The notes beneath the pieces are model-generated. The model searched no databases. It saw only the letters and a program-made list of their open reading frames with translations, and had not been told where the DNA came from. A stretch of 64,000 nt of DNA from Gimesia maris (GTDB lineage Bacteria; Planctomycetota; Planctomycetia; Planctomycetales; Planctomycetaceae), in the NCBI RefSeq assembly GCF_008298035.1, contig NZ_CP042910.1:1942001-2006000 (forward strand), given 5' to 3'. Made by a program: the position numbers and the translations under genes. Shown in pieces: positions 9,768 to 18,989 of this stretch; the first letter of the stretch is position 1; every line of letters starts with the position of its first letter.

Positions 9768-10859
9768 TTAGAGCTGGCGGACTGATTCGCCAGGAGTCAA
9801 GTGTGGTTCGAGGGTTAAGTCGACATTGGCAATGGCATTGTTCATGGACAGTCGGGTCTCCAGTTGTCTGACCGCCAGTCGACCGATGTCATGTGCGTGA
9901 ATGTCAAACGTGGTCAGATGTGGATACAGGCCGGTAATAAATGCATGGTCGTTATTGCCGGAAATGACGCTGATCTCATCACCCACTTTAATTCCGCGAC
10001 GGGCCAGTGATCCATAGACGACCGCGGCGACACTGTCTGCTCCGGCGAAGATTGCTGTGGGACGTTTGCTGGCATTCAACAGTTGATCGACCAGGTGCTG
10101 AACGGCGTCTGTTGAAAGTGGAGGTTTGATCGGCAGCTTCCAGCCTCGGGAAGGAGGATCGACGAAGCGCTGAATATCCAGGCCGCGTCGCATTGCCTGG
10201 GAGACGAAGCCGGTTTCGCGATTCGTCATAATCAGGTGATCTGGTTTAGGACTGAGGAAGGCGACATGCTGGTGTCCGTGATCGGCGAGATAGTCGGCTG
10301 CCTTTTCGCCTAGAAGAACATCATTCGCACCTACACAGTCACCCGCGCAACCTTGTGGTCTGCCAAGGAGCCAGACTGATGGAATGCGAGAAAGTCGTTC
10401 CATTAATGTTCTATTGGATTCGATCAGCATTTTTCCCTGCAGGGCACCAATGAGGAACAGACCATCCGTCTGGTCAAAATCCAGATGAGCAGGGACTGCC
10501 TGCAGGTCGGGAATATGGGCGATCTGAAAACGGACACCCAGTTCAGAGAACGCGTCTTCGACTCCGCTGATCGCAGAGCTGACGACTGGGAGTGAAATTA
10601 AAGAGCGATCCAGTCCCAGGGAGACAACGAGCAATCGTTTTCCGGCCAGGACGCTGCCTGGGTTCTGGCTGTTTTCTTTCTTAGGACGGCGGCGCCTGAG
10701 GGGGCGATAGTCTAGCGATTCAGCGACCTGGCGAATTCGCTGCTTGGCGGCATCACTGATGGAAGGGTCGTCACGCAATGCACGGCTGACTGTGCTGACG
10801 GCGCAGTCAGCCGCTTTGGCGACTGTCTTTACCGTGACGAGTTCAGCAGTCTTATTCAT
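9768..10859 (-). CDS. LacI-family transcriptional regulator
   Basis: A 363-residue LacI/GalR regulator. The N-terminal helix-turn-helix is VKTVAKAADCAVSTVSRALRD at about residues 9-29, followed by the hinge helix (QRIRQVAESLDYRP). A periplasmic-binding-protein-like sensor domain follows (about 72-360), with PTAIFAGADSVAAVVYGSLA and DEISVISGNNDHAFITGL. A charged RRRRPKKEN linker is longer than usual between the hinge and the sensor. It is upstream of and co-oriented with the isomerase/PSD1/DUF1501 genes, 40 bp before them, so local control of that operon in response to a sugar is the simplest reading. The ligand is unknown. Confidence 0.92.
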   Translation of the reverse strand: MNKTAELVTVKTVAKAADCAVSTVSRALRDDPSISDAAKQRIRQVAESLDYRPLRRRRPKKENSQNPGSVLAGKRLLVVSLGLDRSLISLPVVSSAISGVEDAFSELGVRFQIAHIPDLQAVPAHLDFDQTDGLFLIGALQGKMLIESNRTLMERLSRIPSVWLLGRPQGCAGDCVGANDVLLGEKAADYLADHGHQHVAFLSPKPDHLIMTNRETGFVSQAMRRGLDIQRFVDPPSRGWKLPIKPPLSTDAVQHLVDQLLNASKRPTAIFAGADSVAAVVYGSLARRGIKVGDEISVISGNNDHAFITGLYPHLTTFDIHAHDIGRLAVRQLETRLSMNNAIANVDLTLEPHLTPGESVRQL

Positions 10860-11170
10860 AGCAGACCTCAGGCTTCCTGAAAGATCAAAGATAATGAATG
10901 TGACGCAATTTGATGCACATAAGCAGGGAAATTAAAACCACCCGTTTCCTTGAGTCTATCTCGTGATACTCAAATAGATACTTAATGTAAAGCGGAAATA
11001 CAGCGATTCTCTGAAAATAGCTTTAAGAAGAATCAGAGAAACATTGAAATCACGCCACGCAAATAAGTGTTATTTGCGTGGCGTGGAAGATTACGGGCAG
11101 CTGGGAGAGGGCTTAAACAATTACTCTGCAGGAAGTTGAGTATGGGGGTGGGGTGGAATGGTAGCTGGAG
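10860..11170. other. Intergenic region with a long hairpin
   Basis: This 311-bp gap lies between the LacI-type gene start and the 3' end of the sialidase-like gene. It is AT-rich near the regulator start, as expected for a promoter. It carries one long perfect inverted repeat at 11051-11085, annotated separately. No ORF in it looks coding. Confidence 0.6.
11051..11085 (-). terminator. Long perfect stem-loop, probable terminator or operator
   Basis: Two perfect 16-bp arms (11051-11066 and 11070-11085) are separated by the 3-bp loop GTG; the core is CCACGCAAATAA and its complement. It sits about 85 bp past the stop of the sialidase-like gene and about 190 bp upstream of the LacI-type start. 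There is no clean U tract on either strand. Stalling or termination of the sialidase transcript fits best, but a dyad operator for the LacI-family regulator is an alternative. Confidence 0.5.
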
Positions 11171-12235
11171 TTATTTCAGAAAATCAGCTTCTTTCAAACT
11201 CAGCCTTACGGGGCCCTGCATGGTGGTGATCCAGAGTTCTCCGGGCGTAATTTCCGTGACATACGGATATGAGACACGGTTTTCGTATTTCTTCCCGGCT
11301 GGTGTCAGATCGCGGGCGATGACAACCGGCTCACTCCAGGTTTTACATTCATCGTCGGAAAAGGCGATCGACAATTCTTCCCGTCGCCCGAGTTTGCGAT
11401 CGGGGTCACGGAAGCGGTTCCAGAGCATGACAATCCGTCCGCTTTCCAGTCGCTGCAGGATGGCGGGCGAACTGCTGGCCGGGATCTCTGAAGGTTGAAT
11501 GGTGCGCCACGAGGCGCCTTCGTCAGTCGAGTAGGCTTCCCAGAAGCGTCCGAATTTTGTGCGGATTAAGGCATAGATGCGACCATCTTTCAGTTCAACG
11601 ATCGTCCCTTCCATGGCGCCGTCATGATCGCCTGAACCGCCGAGGTCAATCATGTTGCTGTGGTTCCAGGTGGCTCCTTCATCATCGGAGTAATAGGTCA
11701 GCATGACATGTCGACCCGGATTGGCAATGGTCTGGGAGACGACAACGATAATGCGACCGGAGCGCGTCTGAATGATACTGCGGACGGCACCGCACCAGCC
11801 ATGGTCCTGCAGGATCTGAGGCGGAAGCCATGACTTTCCGTTATCGGTACTGCGCACGATGTACACCGGGAGATAACAATCGGGCTGTGGGCCTCCCTGT
11901 TTATCGTTCCAGTGAAATTTGCGTTCCGCCAGATTCATATAGGCCAGGACAATGGTTCTTTTTTTTGTCTGCAGCAGCGCGCGTTCGTTACTGGTATGGA
12001 ACCTGGACGGTTCCTGGTACAGGGGGGTAGCTTCCCAGGTTTTTCCCTGATCGGTGCTGAGTAAAGACTGTTTTGCATCGGGAGCCAGCAGGTTGCCATT
12101 CTGCAGTTTAATAAAGGGGCCCAGGTGCTGATGCGGTAGTTTTTTCGTCTGGGGATGGTTCCATTCCGCCTGTGTGACTGATGATGAGAAGCAGATTGAA
12201 ACGAGGAACGAGGCTATGATGAAGCGCTGCAGCAT
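11171..12235 (-). CDS. Exported sialidase-like (BNR/Asp-box) protein
   Basis: A 354-residue six-bladed beta-propeller of the exo-alpha-sialidase superfamily, with a signal peptide (about residues 1-23, ending VTQAE). Asp-box-like repeats (S-x-D-x-G-x-x-W) appear as STDQGKTWEATPL (about 60), STDNGKSWLPP (about 131), SDDEGATWNH (about 187), STDEGASWRT (about 237) and SDDECKTWSEP (about 292). The arginine triad and nucleophile tyrosine of true sialidases were not verified, so the substrate may be a different glycan. It is the last gene of a minus-strand trio with the lipoprotein and DUF1559 genes. The same trio recurs at 32433-34950. Confidence 0.85.
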   Translation of the reverse strand: MLQRFIIASFLVSICFSSSVTQAEWNHPQTKKLPHQHLGPFIKLQNGNLLAPDAKQSLLSTDQGKTWEATPLYQEPSRFHTSNERALLQTKKRTIVLAYMNLAERKFHWNDKQGGPQPDCYLPVYIVRSTDNGKSWLPPQILQDHGWCGAVRSIIQTRSGRIIVVVSQTIANPGRHVMLTYYSDDEGATWNHSNMIDLGGSGDHDGAMEGTIVELKDGRIYALIRTKFGRFWEAYSTDEGASWRTIQPSEIPASSSPAILQRLESGRIVMLWNRFRDPDRKLGRREELSIAFSDDECKTWSEPVVIARDLTPAGKKYENRVSYPYVTEITPGELWITTMQGPVRLSLKEADFLK

Positions 12236-12267
12236 TTCGGAAAACCTTATAATCCAATTGAGTAAAG

Positions 12268-12693
12268 TCAGTCTTTCAGTTCGAAGTCAACGTTGAACGG
12301 GTCATGGCCTGCTTCTACTGTCGCCTCAAGCTGAGAGTCTTTGTAATACTTTTCGGGAACATTGATGGCGGGTTTGGTCGCTGCATCAATTTCACCAAGC
12401 GACATTCCGGTGGTATCCTCAGGAAGAATCGGAGTCCCTTTGATTTCAACTTTATGTTTTCCAAGAGGGACTCCCCCTTTATTGGTGACTTCATATTTGC
12501 CATCGCGAATTTTCCCCGCGGCGATGGGACCAGAGGGTTGAGGAAGAAAGCGAATGACACCACCTTCAAGCGGAGAGCCATTCAGAGTGACGTTTCCCGT
12601 GACAATCCGACGGTCGGGGGCATCGCTGATCCTGCCACAACCTGCCAGCAGCAGGCTGATCAGAATGCATATTATGATTTTTAATTCAGGCAT
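12268..12693 (-). CDS. Carboxypeptidase-regulatory-like lipoprotein
   Basis: A 141-residue lipoprotein with a lipobox (LLLAGC, cysteine near residue 19). It is followed by a short beta-sandwich domain typical of planctomycete carboxypeptidase-regulatory-like proteins: GNVTLNGSPLEGGVIRFLPQ, then KYEVTNKGGVPLGKHKVEI, ending in a KYYKDSQLEATVEAG segment. It is probably membrane-anchored in the periplasm. It lies between the DUF1559 gene and the sialidase-like gene, 32 bp upstream of the latter. The paralogue at 33561-33977 has the same position in the second cluster. Its molecular role is unknown. Confidence 0.85.
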   Translation of the reverse strand: MPELKIIICILISLLLAGCGRISDAPDRRIVTGNVTLNGSPLEGGVIRFLPQPSGPIAAGKIRDGKYEVTNKGGVPLGKHKVEIKGTPILPEDTTGMSLGEIDAATKPAINVPEKYYKDSQLEATVEAGHDPFNVDFELKD

Positions 12694-12839
12694 CTCTGCC
12701 TCCTTTCAATTGTTTATTCGACTCTGCTTTACCCTGCGTCGTTGCAGGGTGCAGGCGTCCTCGTGACATCCCCGTTAGAGTGGGGCTGCGTTTGAATCGA
12801 GATTCGGATAGAGTCCATAAACTATAAACTATGATCAGT

Positions 12840-13751
12840 TTAAAATTCGCCTACGACTTCACGTCCATTGCGGGTGGTAATTGCGGAGAGTGTGCCCTGG
12901 TCAATGTTTTCCGACAGAAAGCGGACTGAGCCATCGCCGAGTACAAAATGTGCTCCACCGACGTGAAAGCTGGAGAATCCCTGGGGCCGAAAAGCAAAGG
13001 TACCGCCTCCGGGGACAGTGTCGATGCTATTGATACCGTTACTGGTATCAAAGACGTCATAGCCTGTATAAGAATTTCCATTCAGACCTGAGGAGGCGAG
13101 AGAACCTGTAATTTCTCCGACCATGAGTGTGTTGCTGGCACCGTCAATGATGTCGCGCATTTTCACTCGCGAGATGGCAAACAGGACGCCATTTCCTACT
13201 GAAGTGGGACGCACTCCGGAGCCACTGTTGCATTTCCAGCTGATCGAATCAGCAACGCCTCCCATATCGGTTCTCCCCATACCATCCGGTAGCGCGCCGG
13301 CGAATGCGCCTGCTTTATTGACGATGACGTCAGGTTGTGGATTGCTGGGGCAGAGGAAGGGCTGGACGGGAACGAGGCAGGTACTGGAACTGAAGTTTGC
13401 TGGTACGAATGGAGTAGAGCCGGAAAAGTTAAGATTGTTATAAATGTTTGCCTGATCGAGGTAAGGCAGGATCCGTACGCCCCAGGAAAACAGATGCGCG
13501 CCCGAGTACCCGCTGCATCCCCCACTGATGCCAGCCCCGATGGGAAAGGCGGTGAACGTGTCGTGGTAGTTGTGTAAAGCCAGGCCGACCTGCTTGAAAT
13601 TATTTTTACAGGAGGAGCGACGGGCTGCTTCACGGGCCTGCTGGACCGCTGGCAGCAGGAGGGCAATCAGGATCGCGATGATGGCAATGACCACCAGTAG
13701 CTCGATCAAAGTAAATCCACGATGTCGTTTTTCGTAATCAGTCAGGAACAT
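12840..13751 (-). CDS. DUF1559 pseudopilin-like protein
   Basis: A 303-residue DUF1559 protein. The N-terminus carries a type IV pilin/pseudopilin leader with the cleavage-site signature [18 protein letters not shown] (residues 11-28). The DUF1559 core follows with [20 protein letters not shown] and [14 protein letters not shown]. The C-terminal H-X9-DG box ([20 protein letters not shown]) is near residue 261. A GGAGA-type ribosome site precedes the ATG. It heads the trio with the lipoprotein and sialidase-like genes. DUF1559 proteins are massively expanded in planctomycetes and thought to be surface or secretion-associated; no function is proven. Confidence 0.93.
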   Translation of the reverse strand: MFLTDYEKRHRGFTLIELLVVIAIIAILIALLLPAVQQAREAARRSSCKNNFKQVGLALHNYHDTFTAFPIGAGISGGCSGYSGAHLFSWGVRILPYLDQANIYNNLNFSGSTPFVPANFSSSTCLVPVQPFLCPSNPQPDVIVNKAGAFAGALPDGMGRTDMGGVADSISWKCNSGSGVRPTSVGNGVLFAISRVKMRDIIDGASNTLMVGEITGSLASSGLNGNSYTGYDVFDTSNGINSIDTVPGGGTFAFRPQGFSSFHVGGAHFVLGDGSVRFLSENIDQGTLSAITTRNGREVVGEF

Positions 13752-13976
13752 TGAATCGTCTCCATCAAACGAAGCTCAGAAAATATAAACAATATAATCA
13801 CCCTGGCACACAGGTGCGTATTCTGCTGTAAGACTGAACCCGGAACGGTTCTGTCTGAGGTCTGCAGGAATCAATTCATCAAGCTGAAGCTGTTGTTTAT
13901 TGTTTCGATATCCGCGCCTGAGGTATCGTAGTTTCAATTTCTGTATTCAGATGTCAGAGCGACTCGTTCTTCTCCG

Positions 13977-14705
13977 TTATTGTTGGGTTGGTGCTTTTAA
14001 CTGCGGTTTCAGGTGGTCGGTCAGATGCATGGTTGCCTGATCGGTGTCCCGGTCGGCAATTGCGTTGGCGATCAATTCGTGTTGCCGGAGCCCTCTCATT
14101 GTGGGAGCCTGACCATACAGGTCACCGGCATGAAAGTAATCCAGCAGCACGCCATGAAACTGTTTGACAAAGTTGCCGTGAGAGGCTGCCAGAATTGTCT
14201 GGTGAAACAGGCAGTCCATCTCTTTGTATGCTTTACTGGCTCCCTTGGGATCCAGTTTTATTTTTTTCATCACGCGTTTCATTTCGGAGACGATTGTCTG
14301 CAGGCGGATGATTTCTTCTGTCGTGATCAGATCGACTGCCAAGGCAATGGAACCAATTTCAATCACGGCACGTAACTGTTGTAATTCCCGCCAACCGTGG
14401 GGGCTGGCGACCTGGGGGACCAGGGCTTTTCTGAGTACATCAGAAAAATTGTCCGCTTCCGCTACACAGAGTCCGCGTCCCTGTCGACCAATCACTACTC
14501 CCAGCCCTCTAAGAGAACCGACGGCTTCACGAACAACCGTTCGCGAAACGCCAAACTGGTCTGCCAGTTCTGCTTCGGTTCCCAGTCGATCGCCGGGAGC
14601 CAGGCGTTTGCTGCGAATACGTTCACAAAGATGGTCTGCGACTTCGGCACTCAATGTTCGGGCTTCCGTTGTAGGAACTGTGATATCGTCACGCGATACT
14701 TCCAT
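13977..14705 (-). CDS. GntR-family (FadR/FCD) transcriptional regulator
   Basis: A 242-residue GntR regulator of the FadR subfamily. The winged helix covers about residues 18-88, with ERIRSKRLAPGDRLGTEAEL and FGVSRTVVREAVGSLRGLG. An all-helical FCD effector domain follows (about 107-230), with ELQQLRAVIEIGSIALAVD, the metal-ligand-type MDCLFHQTILAASHGN, and HELIANAIADRDTDQA. It is divergent from the PLP enzyme gene and shares a 318-bp control region with it. It likely senses a small carboxylic acid or sugar acid handled by the PLP-enzyme/aldolase pair; this is an inference from family and position. Confidence 0.92.
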   Translation of the reverse strand: MEVSRDDITVPTTEARTLSAEVADHLCERIRSKRLAPGDRLGTEAELADQFGVSRTVVREAVGSLRGLGVVIGRQGRGLCVAEADNFSDVLRKALVPQVASPHGWRELQQLRAVIEIGSIALAVDLITTEEIIRLQTIVSEMKRVMKKIKLDPKGASKAYKEMDCLFHQTILAASHGNFVKQFHGVLLDYFHAGDLYGQAPTMRGLRQHELIANAIADRDTDQATMHLTDHLKPQLKAPTQQ

Positions 14706-14854
14706 CGATTCACTGCTTTCCGGTGAGCGCCATAGATGACAGTAAGAAGTGTAATTTAAAGCGAAAAATAACTGCCAGTATTGAACGGGCCTGAAATTCC
14801 AGAAGTGGAGTTCGTTATTATTGCGTTCGCATTATACTACAAATAAAAAGATTG

Positions 14855-14879
14855 TATGATAAACTGATCTATTATCATA
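14855..14879. promoter_or_regulatory. Inverted repeat in the GntR / PLP-enzyme divergent control region
   Basis: Two perfect 8-bp arms (TATGATAA at 14855-14862 and TTATCATA at 14872-14879) are separated by 9 bp, within a strongly AT-rich stretch between the divergent GntR and PLP-enzyme genes. The size and position fit an autoregulatory operator for the adjacent GntR protein. The rest of the 318-bp gap shows no coding potential. Confidence 0.45.
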
Positions 14880-15023
14880 TAATTGCTTATTTGGTCGTCA
14901 AGACTTTTCATGACGTTTTGACAAAGATTGCTGATGTTGCGAGCGACATTCTGATTTAATAATAGCTCATTGGGTTCGTGCATCAGACAATATATTAAAG
15001 GCATCGCTACAAAAGGAACAGTT

Positions 15024-16076
15024 ATGGGGTCAGCGTATTTCACGCTGGGAGAGGGGCATACTCCTTTAATTAAATCACGTCGAATCGGTCCCGACGCGGG
15101 GCTTGATCATTTATATTTCAAACTGGAAACGGTGAATCCCACCGGTTCCTATAAAGATCGCTTTGCTGCTGCAGCTGTCACGGACATGCTGTCACAGGGG
15201 AAGAAAAGGGTGGTGACCTGTTCGAGTGGAAACGCGGGTTCCGCCCTGGCGGCTTACTGTGCTGCCGCGGGAATGGATTGCCAGGTTGCGGTATTTATCG
15301 GTGCTCCTGAAAACAAGCTGAAACAGATGCTGGCTTATGGGGCGACCGTGTGGCGGATTGAGGGGTTTGGTGCCGATCCGGAAATCTCGGGAAAGGTGTT
15401 CAAGTATCTGAAACATCTGGGGGCCGCCGCCGACACAGAGTTACAGGTCAGCAGCTACCAGTTCAATCCCATCGGGATGGCAGGGGTCGAATCAATTGGT
15501 CGCGAACTGGTTAGCCAGATCTCTGATGAGCGAGGGGGGATCGATCATCTGTTCTGCTGTGCCGGAGGGGGAGGGCTGTTGCTGGCCGTCTATCGTGGAT
15601 TTCAGACTGCTTGTCAGGCAGGGCAAATCAAACGACTGCCAGCATTTCATTGTGTGCAACCGGCGGGAAACAATACGATCGCCGGTCCGTTACTGGCAGG
15701 GACCGATCGTGCCCAGACCTGTCGGAGTACGACGAAAATTGGGGGACTGCAGGTGGCCAGTGTGTTGGATGGGAACGATGTGATTGCTGCCTGCCGGTAT
15801 ACCGGTGGCAGTGGGTATCTGGTGGAAGACGAATTTGTATATGAGGTCCAGGCGTTGCTCGCGCGTCAGGAGGGTATTTTCTGTGAACCTGCTGCCGCTG
15901 TTTCGATGGCAGGCATCTTACAGGCAGCCGCCGAACGTAAAATTACAAGTAAAGAGACCGTTGTCTGTGTGATTACGGGCAGCGGGTTCAAGGATCAGGA
16001 ATCGGTTGATCGCATGTTAGCTGGCACGACCAGTCCCGTGATCTCCTTAGCTGAATTTATCGATCAGACGGCTTGA
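15024..16076 (+). CDS. Threonine-synthase-like PLP-dependent enzyme
   Basis: A fold-type II PLP enzyme. The PLP lysine is in NPTGSYKDRFAAAAV (about residues 36-50), the substrate loop is CSSGNAGSALAAYCAAAGM, the phosphate-binding glycine loop is CCAGGGGLLLAVY, and the C-terminal ITGSGFKDQ is typical of threonine-synthase relatives. The frame opens at TTG 14970, but ATG 15024 has an AAAAGGA site 7 bp upstream and gives the normal family N-terminus, so it is chosen (350 aa). The DapA-like aldolase follows 25 bp downstream and the GntR gene is divergent. That context suggests a catabolic ammonia-lyase or dehydratase rather than biosynthesis, but it is not decisive. Confidence 0.82.
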   Translation: MGSAYFTLGEGHTPLIKSRRIGPDAGLDHLYFKLETVNPTGSYKDRFAAAAVTDMLSQGKKRVVTCSSGNAGSALAAYCAAAGMDCQVAVFIGAPENKLKQMLAYGATVWRIEGFGADPEISGKVFKYLKHLGAAADTELQVSSYQFNPIGMAGVESIGRELVSQISDERGGIDHLFCCAGGGGLLLAVYRGFQTACQAGQIKRLPAFHCVQPAGNNTIAGPLLAGTDRAQTCRSTTKIGGLQVASVLDGNDVIAACRYTGGSGYLVEDEFVYEVQALLARQEGIFCEPAAAVSMAGILQAAAERKITSKETVVCVITGSGFKDQESVDRMLAGTTSPVISLAEFIDQTA

Positions 16077-16101
16077 ATTATTATTTAGAAAGAAATACAG
16101 C

Positions 16102-17016
16102 ATGACTCACTCGTTGAAAATGATTACCGCTTTGGGAACTCCACTGACAGCGGAAGAAGATCTGCATCCAGCCGGCCTGGAAGCACAGATTCAGGACCAG
16201 CTGACGCATGGCATCAATGGCTTTCTGGTCGCAGGAACGATGGGGCTGATGCAGCTACTGAAAGATTCAACTTACCGTGAGCTGGTAGAGCGGAGCGTAC
16301 AATTCAATGCGGGACATGCTGAGCTGCTGGTGGGAGTAGGAGATACGAGTTTTGTGCGAACGCGTGAGCGGATTCGCATGGTAGAAGATTTTGCCATTGA
16401 TGGTATCGTGGTGATCTCTCCTTACTTCCTCAAGTACAGTCAGAGTGACCTGGTTGATTACTTTGAGACGCTCGCCGACCTGAGTTCCCGGCCCGTGTTC
16501 CTCTACGATCTGCCGCAGACGACCGGTACAAAACTGGAAGTCGATACCGTTCTGCAGCTGGCAAAACATCCCAATATTCGGGGGATTAAATGTTCGGATC
16601 ATTTCACGACGATTCGTCCTGTCATCGATGCGGTGGGTGAAGAGTTCCGCGTCATTGTCGCACAGCCCAATCTGATGGATGTCCTGTTGCAGGCAGGAGT
16701 ACGCGAACATCTGGATGGAATTTATATTGTGGTGCCGGAATGGATTGAAGCAATGGTGGAAGCGACTCTGGTGAAAGACTGGAATCGGCTGGCGCTGGTG
16801 CAACAGGATCTATCGGCATTACTGAAATTGCTGACAACGTTCTCTACCCCGCTGTTTTCGACGGTCACAACACTGATGAACGAGCGAGGGATCCCCGGCA
16901 ACTTTGCTCCGCAGCCAATGCGACCTGTGACTGCAGCAGAGCGGGAGCAGCTCCTCGCCCATCCACTGGTACAAAAAGTACTCACAGGCAAGCCGATCAC
17001 ATCTGTCGAAGCGTAA
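16102..17016 (+). CDS. DapA/NanA-family class I aldolase
   Basis: A 304-residue TIM-barrel protein of the dihydrodipicolinate synthase / N-acetylneuraminate lyase family. Family residues seen are the GTMGLMQLL substrate loop (position of GTTGE), the active tyrosine in VFLYDLPQTTG (about 134) and the Schiff-base lysine in IRGIKCSDHF (about 159). It follows the PLP-enzyme gene by 25 bp and is probably cotranscribed. Sialidase-like proteins nearby make a sialate or 2-keto-3-deoxy-sugar-acid lyase attractive. The family covers many substrates and no specificity residue was decisive. Confidence 0.85.
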   Translation: MTHSLKMITALGTPLTAEEDLHPAGLEAQIQDQLTHGINGFLVAGTMGLMQLLKDSTYRELVERSVQFNAGHAELLVGVGDTSFVRTRERIRMVEDFAIDGIVVISPYFLKYSQSDLVDYFETLADLSSRPVFLYDLPQTTGTKLEVDTVLQLAKHPNIRGIKCSDHFTTIRPVIDAVGEEFRVIVAQPNLMDVLLQAGVREHLDGIYIVVPEWIEAMVEATLVKDWNRLALVQQDLSALLKLLTTFSTPLFSTVTTLMNERGIPGNFAPQPMRPVTAAEREQLLAHPLVQKVLTGKPITSVEA

Positions 17017-17032
17017 GTTGAACTGGAAACAG

Positions 17033-18445
17033 TCAGTCAGATTTACGTTCAACCTGTTTGACGAGTTTGTCGACGGAATTTGAGATCAGGGTTTCTGTAT
17101 CCGGTCCCCAGCGATAAGCCGGGCGACCGTATTCATACAGGTTATAACCTCCCTCATAACCTCCTTCGAGCCAGACTCGTCTGGAGGGGATGTAGGAGAT
17201 CATGTCATCCGCATAACCACAGACCCAGGTACCCGGCCCGAATTCGCGTTTGAATTTCAAGGCATAGTCAACGACGGTTTCCGCCCCCATGCCGATCATC
17301 AGCATGTTGCTGCCCAGTCGCCAGGCATGCAGCGGATAGGGATAGCTCGATGGAAATTTTTCTCCGGAGTCAAGTTTTTTCAGCAGTCGTTCGGCCCAGC
17401 GCTTTTTGATGGCACTGCTGCTTTGAAGGTCAGCTTCCAGATCAGCACGCGTGACGGTTTTCAGATAGGGAAGTTCAACATATTCAAACGCGGTCGATAA
17501 TCCATCGGAGATGGGCTCGAGTGGTTTCTGCAAAACTTCTTCAACGGCGACAGCCAGCATGTGGCCATATTTTTCGCAGAGTTCGACTTTGCGACGGGGA
17601 AGCGGATTCTGGTCGCCACCACAGGTGTTGACAAACATGGCGGTAACACCGGGATGTTTCTGTTCGAGTTCCAGCTGAGCAAAGCCGGGATAGTCGCCGC
17701 AGACTTTAGTAAAGCTGAGTGTCGTGGGATGACAGGCATATCCAAACAGGACTGCATCCAGCTTGCCATCGGGGCGTGTGACAGTCATGACAGGTACAGC
17801 ATGATCAACCGGTCCGACCAGTTCCTTTCCCGCTTTGAGGAGACTGGGGATATCGGCTTCACGATTATTGCGACGGTTGACGGCAAAGGTGGTGTGACCA
17901 TTGCCCATCTGCAGTCGAGCAGGGGCGAGGTTTTTCAGTGACTCTCCAATCATCTGTACGGTTTTAACAACCATGCGGTCAGTGTATTCATTCACCAGTT
18001 TGACCTGCATCGGATCGACAGGATAGTAATCGTAAAGGTCATCACCGAGTCTTGGTCCACAATGATTATGCGAGAAGGTAAACATGATCTGATGGCGTTC
18101 GAGCTGAAATTTCTGTTTGATCTCAGCGAAGACGCGGTCGCTCATGCTGCGGGGGACCCCCTGGAAATCGCTGGTGATCAGCACGGCACGATGACCTTTA
18201 TCATCTTCGAGGGCCAGCGCTTTCATCCAGATATCATGCAGCTTTCCATCAGGCAGTCGCTTGGACCCGTAGCCTGCGAGCCAGACACCGGTTTGGGGGG
18301 TGATGACTGCCTTGGCGATCCCTGCTTTCCACTCTGTTTCAGCATGGACTGCAGACTGTCCAGAATGAAAAAGGCTAACGGTCAACAGGCAGAACAAGAG
18401 TGCGAGTCTGTTGGTTGACTTCAGGTTAGTCGTCAATCTTTTCAT
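17033..18445 (-). CDS. Exported neutral/alkaline ceramidase-like protein
   Basis: A 470-residue protein with a signal peptide (about residues 1-35) and the N-terminal domain of neutral/alkaline non-lysosomal ceramidases. The start of the fold is AGIAKAVITPQTGVWLAGYG, followed by the metal-binding-type FSHNHCGPR (about 124) and the FGYACHPTTLS segment (about 226) with a second histidine. GGDQNPLPRR is also family-like. It is shorter than true ceramidases (about 650-760 aa) and lacks their C-terminal domain, so amide or ester hydrolysis of another substrate is possible. It converges with the aldolase gene (16 bp between stops). A relative lies at 35199-36593 in the second cluster. Confidence 0.82.
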   Translation of the reverse strand: MKRLTTNLKSTNRLALLFCLLTVSLFHSGQSAVHAETEWKAGIAKAVITPQTGVWLAGYGSKRLPDGKLHDIWMKALALEDDKGHRAVLITSDFQGVPRSMSDRVFAEIKQKFQLERHQIMFTFSHNHCGPRLGDDLYDYYPVDPMQVKLVNEYTDRMVVKTVQMIGESLKNLAPARLQMGNGHTTFAVNRRNNREADIPSLLKAGKELVGPVDHAVPVMTVTRPDGKLDAVLFGYACHPTTLSFTKVCGDYPGFAQLELEQKHPGVTAMFVNTCGGDQNPLPRRKVELCEKYGHMLAVAVEEVLQKPLEPISDGLSTAFEYVELPYLKTVTRADLEADLQSSSAIKKRWAERLLKKLDSGEKFPSSYPYPLHAWRLGSNMLMIGMGAETVVDYALKFKREFGPGTWVCGYADDMISYIPSRRVWLEGGYEGGYNLYEYGRPAYRWGPDTETLISNSVDKLVKQVERKSD

Positions 18446-18989
18446 GTGGATTTCCTTGTGAACTGATGCTGCTTGTTAACTCGACTGTGGTTTGTGATGT
18501 CTCAGCTTTCTAATGTAAGTTAAGAAAAGCTGCGTCGCAAGTTGGAAGCATCATTTGAACAGAAATAGAAGCCGCCAGGAAATCAGATCTTACTTCGATA
18601 AAGTTCATAATGATGGAATGTCGGGGCAGCGTTGATTTATACGTAGAAGTATGATTTACATATCAATAAATAGTTAATTTTGTTGAGTAATGCGTGTTCA
18701 CTGAGAATACACTATACGGAATAAATTATTTTCTATTATGCTGTGAATTAAAGAATTCTTCTTGTTGTCATTAACCGATAAAACTCTAAAATTCCTATTA
18801 GATTAACTTTAGAAGAGTGATGCTTTCATAAACGCTATCTGAAGTGATTTGCGTTCATTTCAAATGTAAAGCCATTCTTATCCGCCCAGCTTTTAATCTA
18901 CTAAAGCGAGTGACCCGGGCTCTCATTTCAATGCCAGTATTTCCGGTATTGTCTCAATTTATATTTACTATATTTAAGGGGTTGAACTC
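18446..18989. other. AT-rich intergenic region upstream of a DUF1559 gene
   Basis: A 544-bp gap between the divergent ceramidase-like and DUF1559 genes. It is clearly more AT-rich than its flanks and has no credible ORF. It ends in an AAGGGG ribosome site just before the DUF1559 ATG. It presumably holds both promoters and a long leader; no structured RNA could be identified by eye. Confidence 0.5.
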
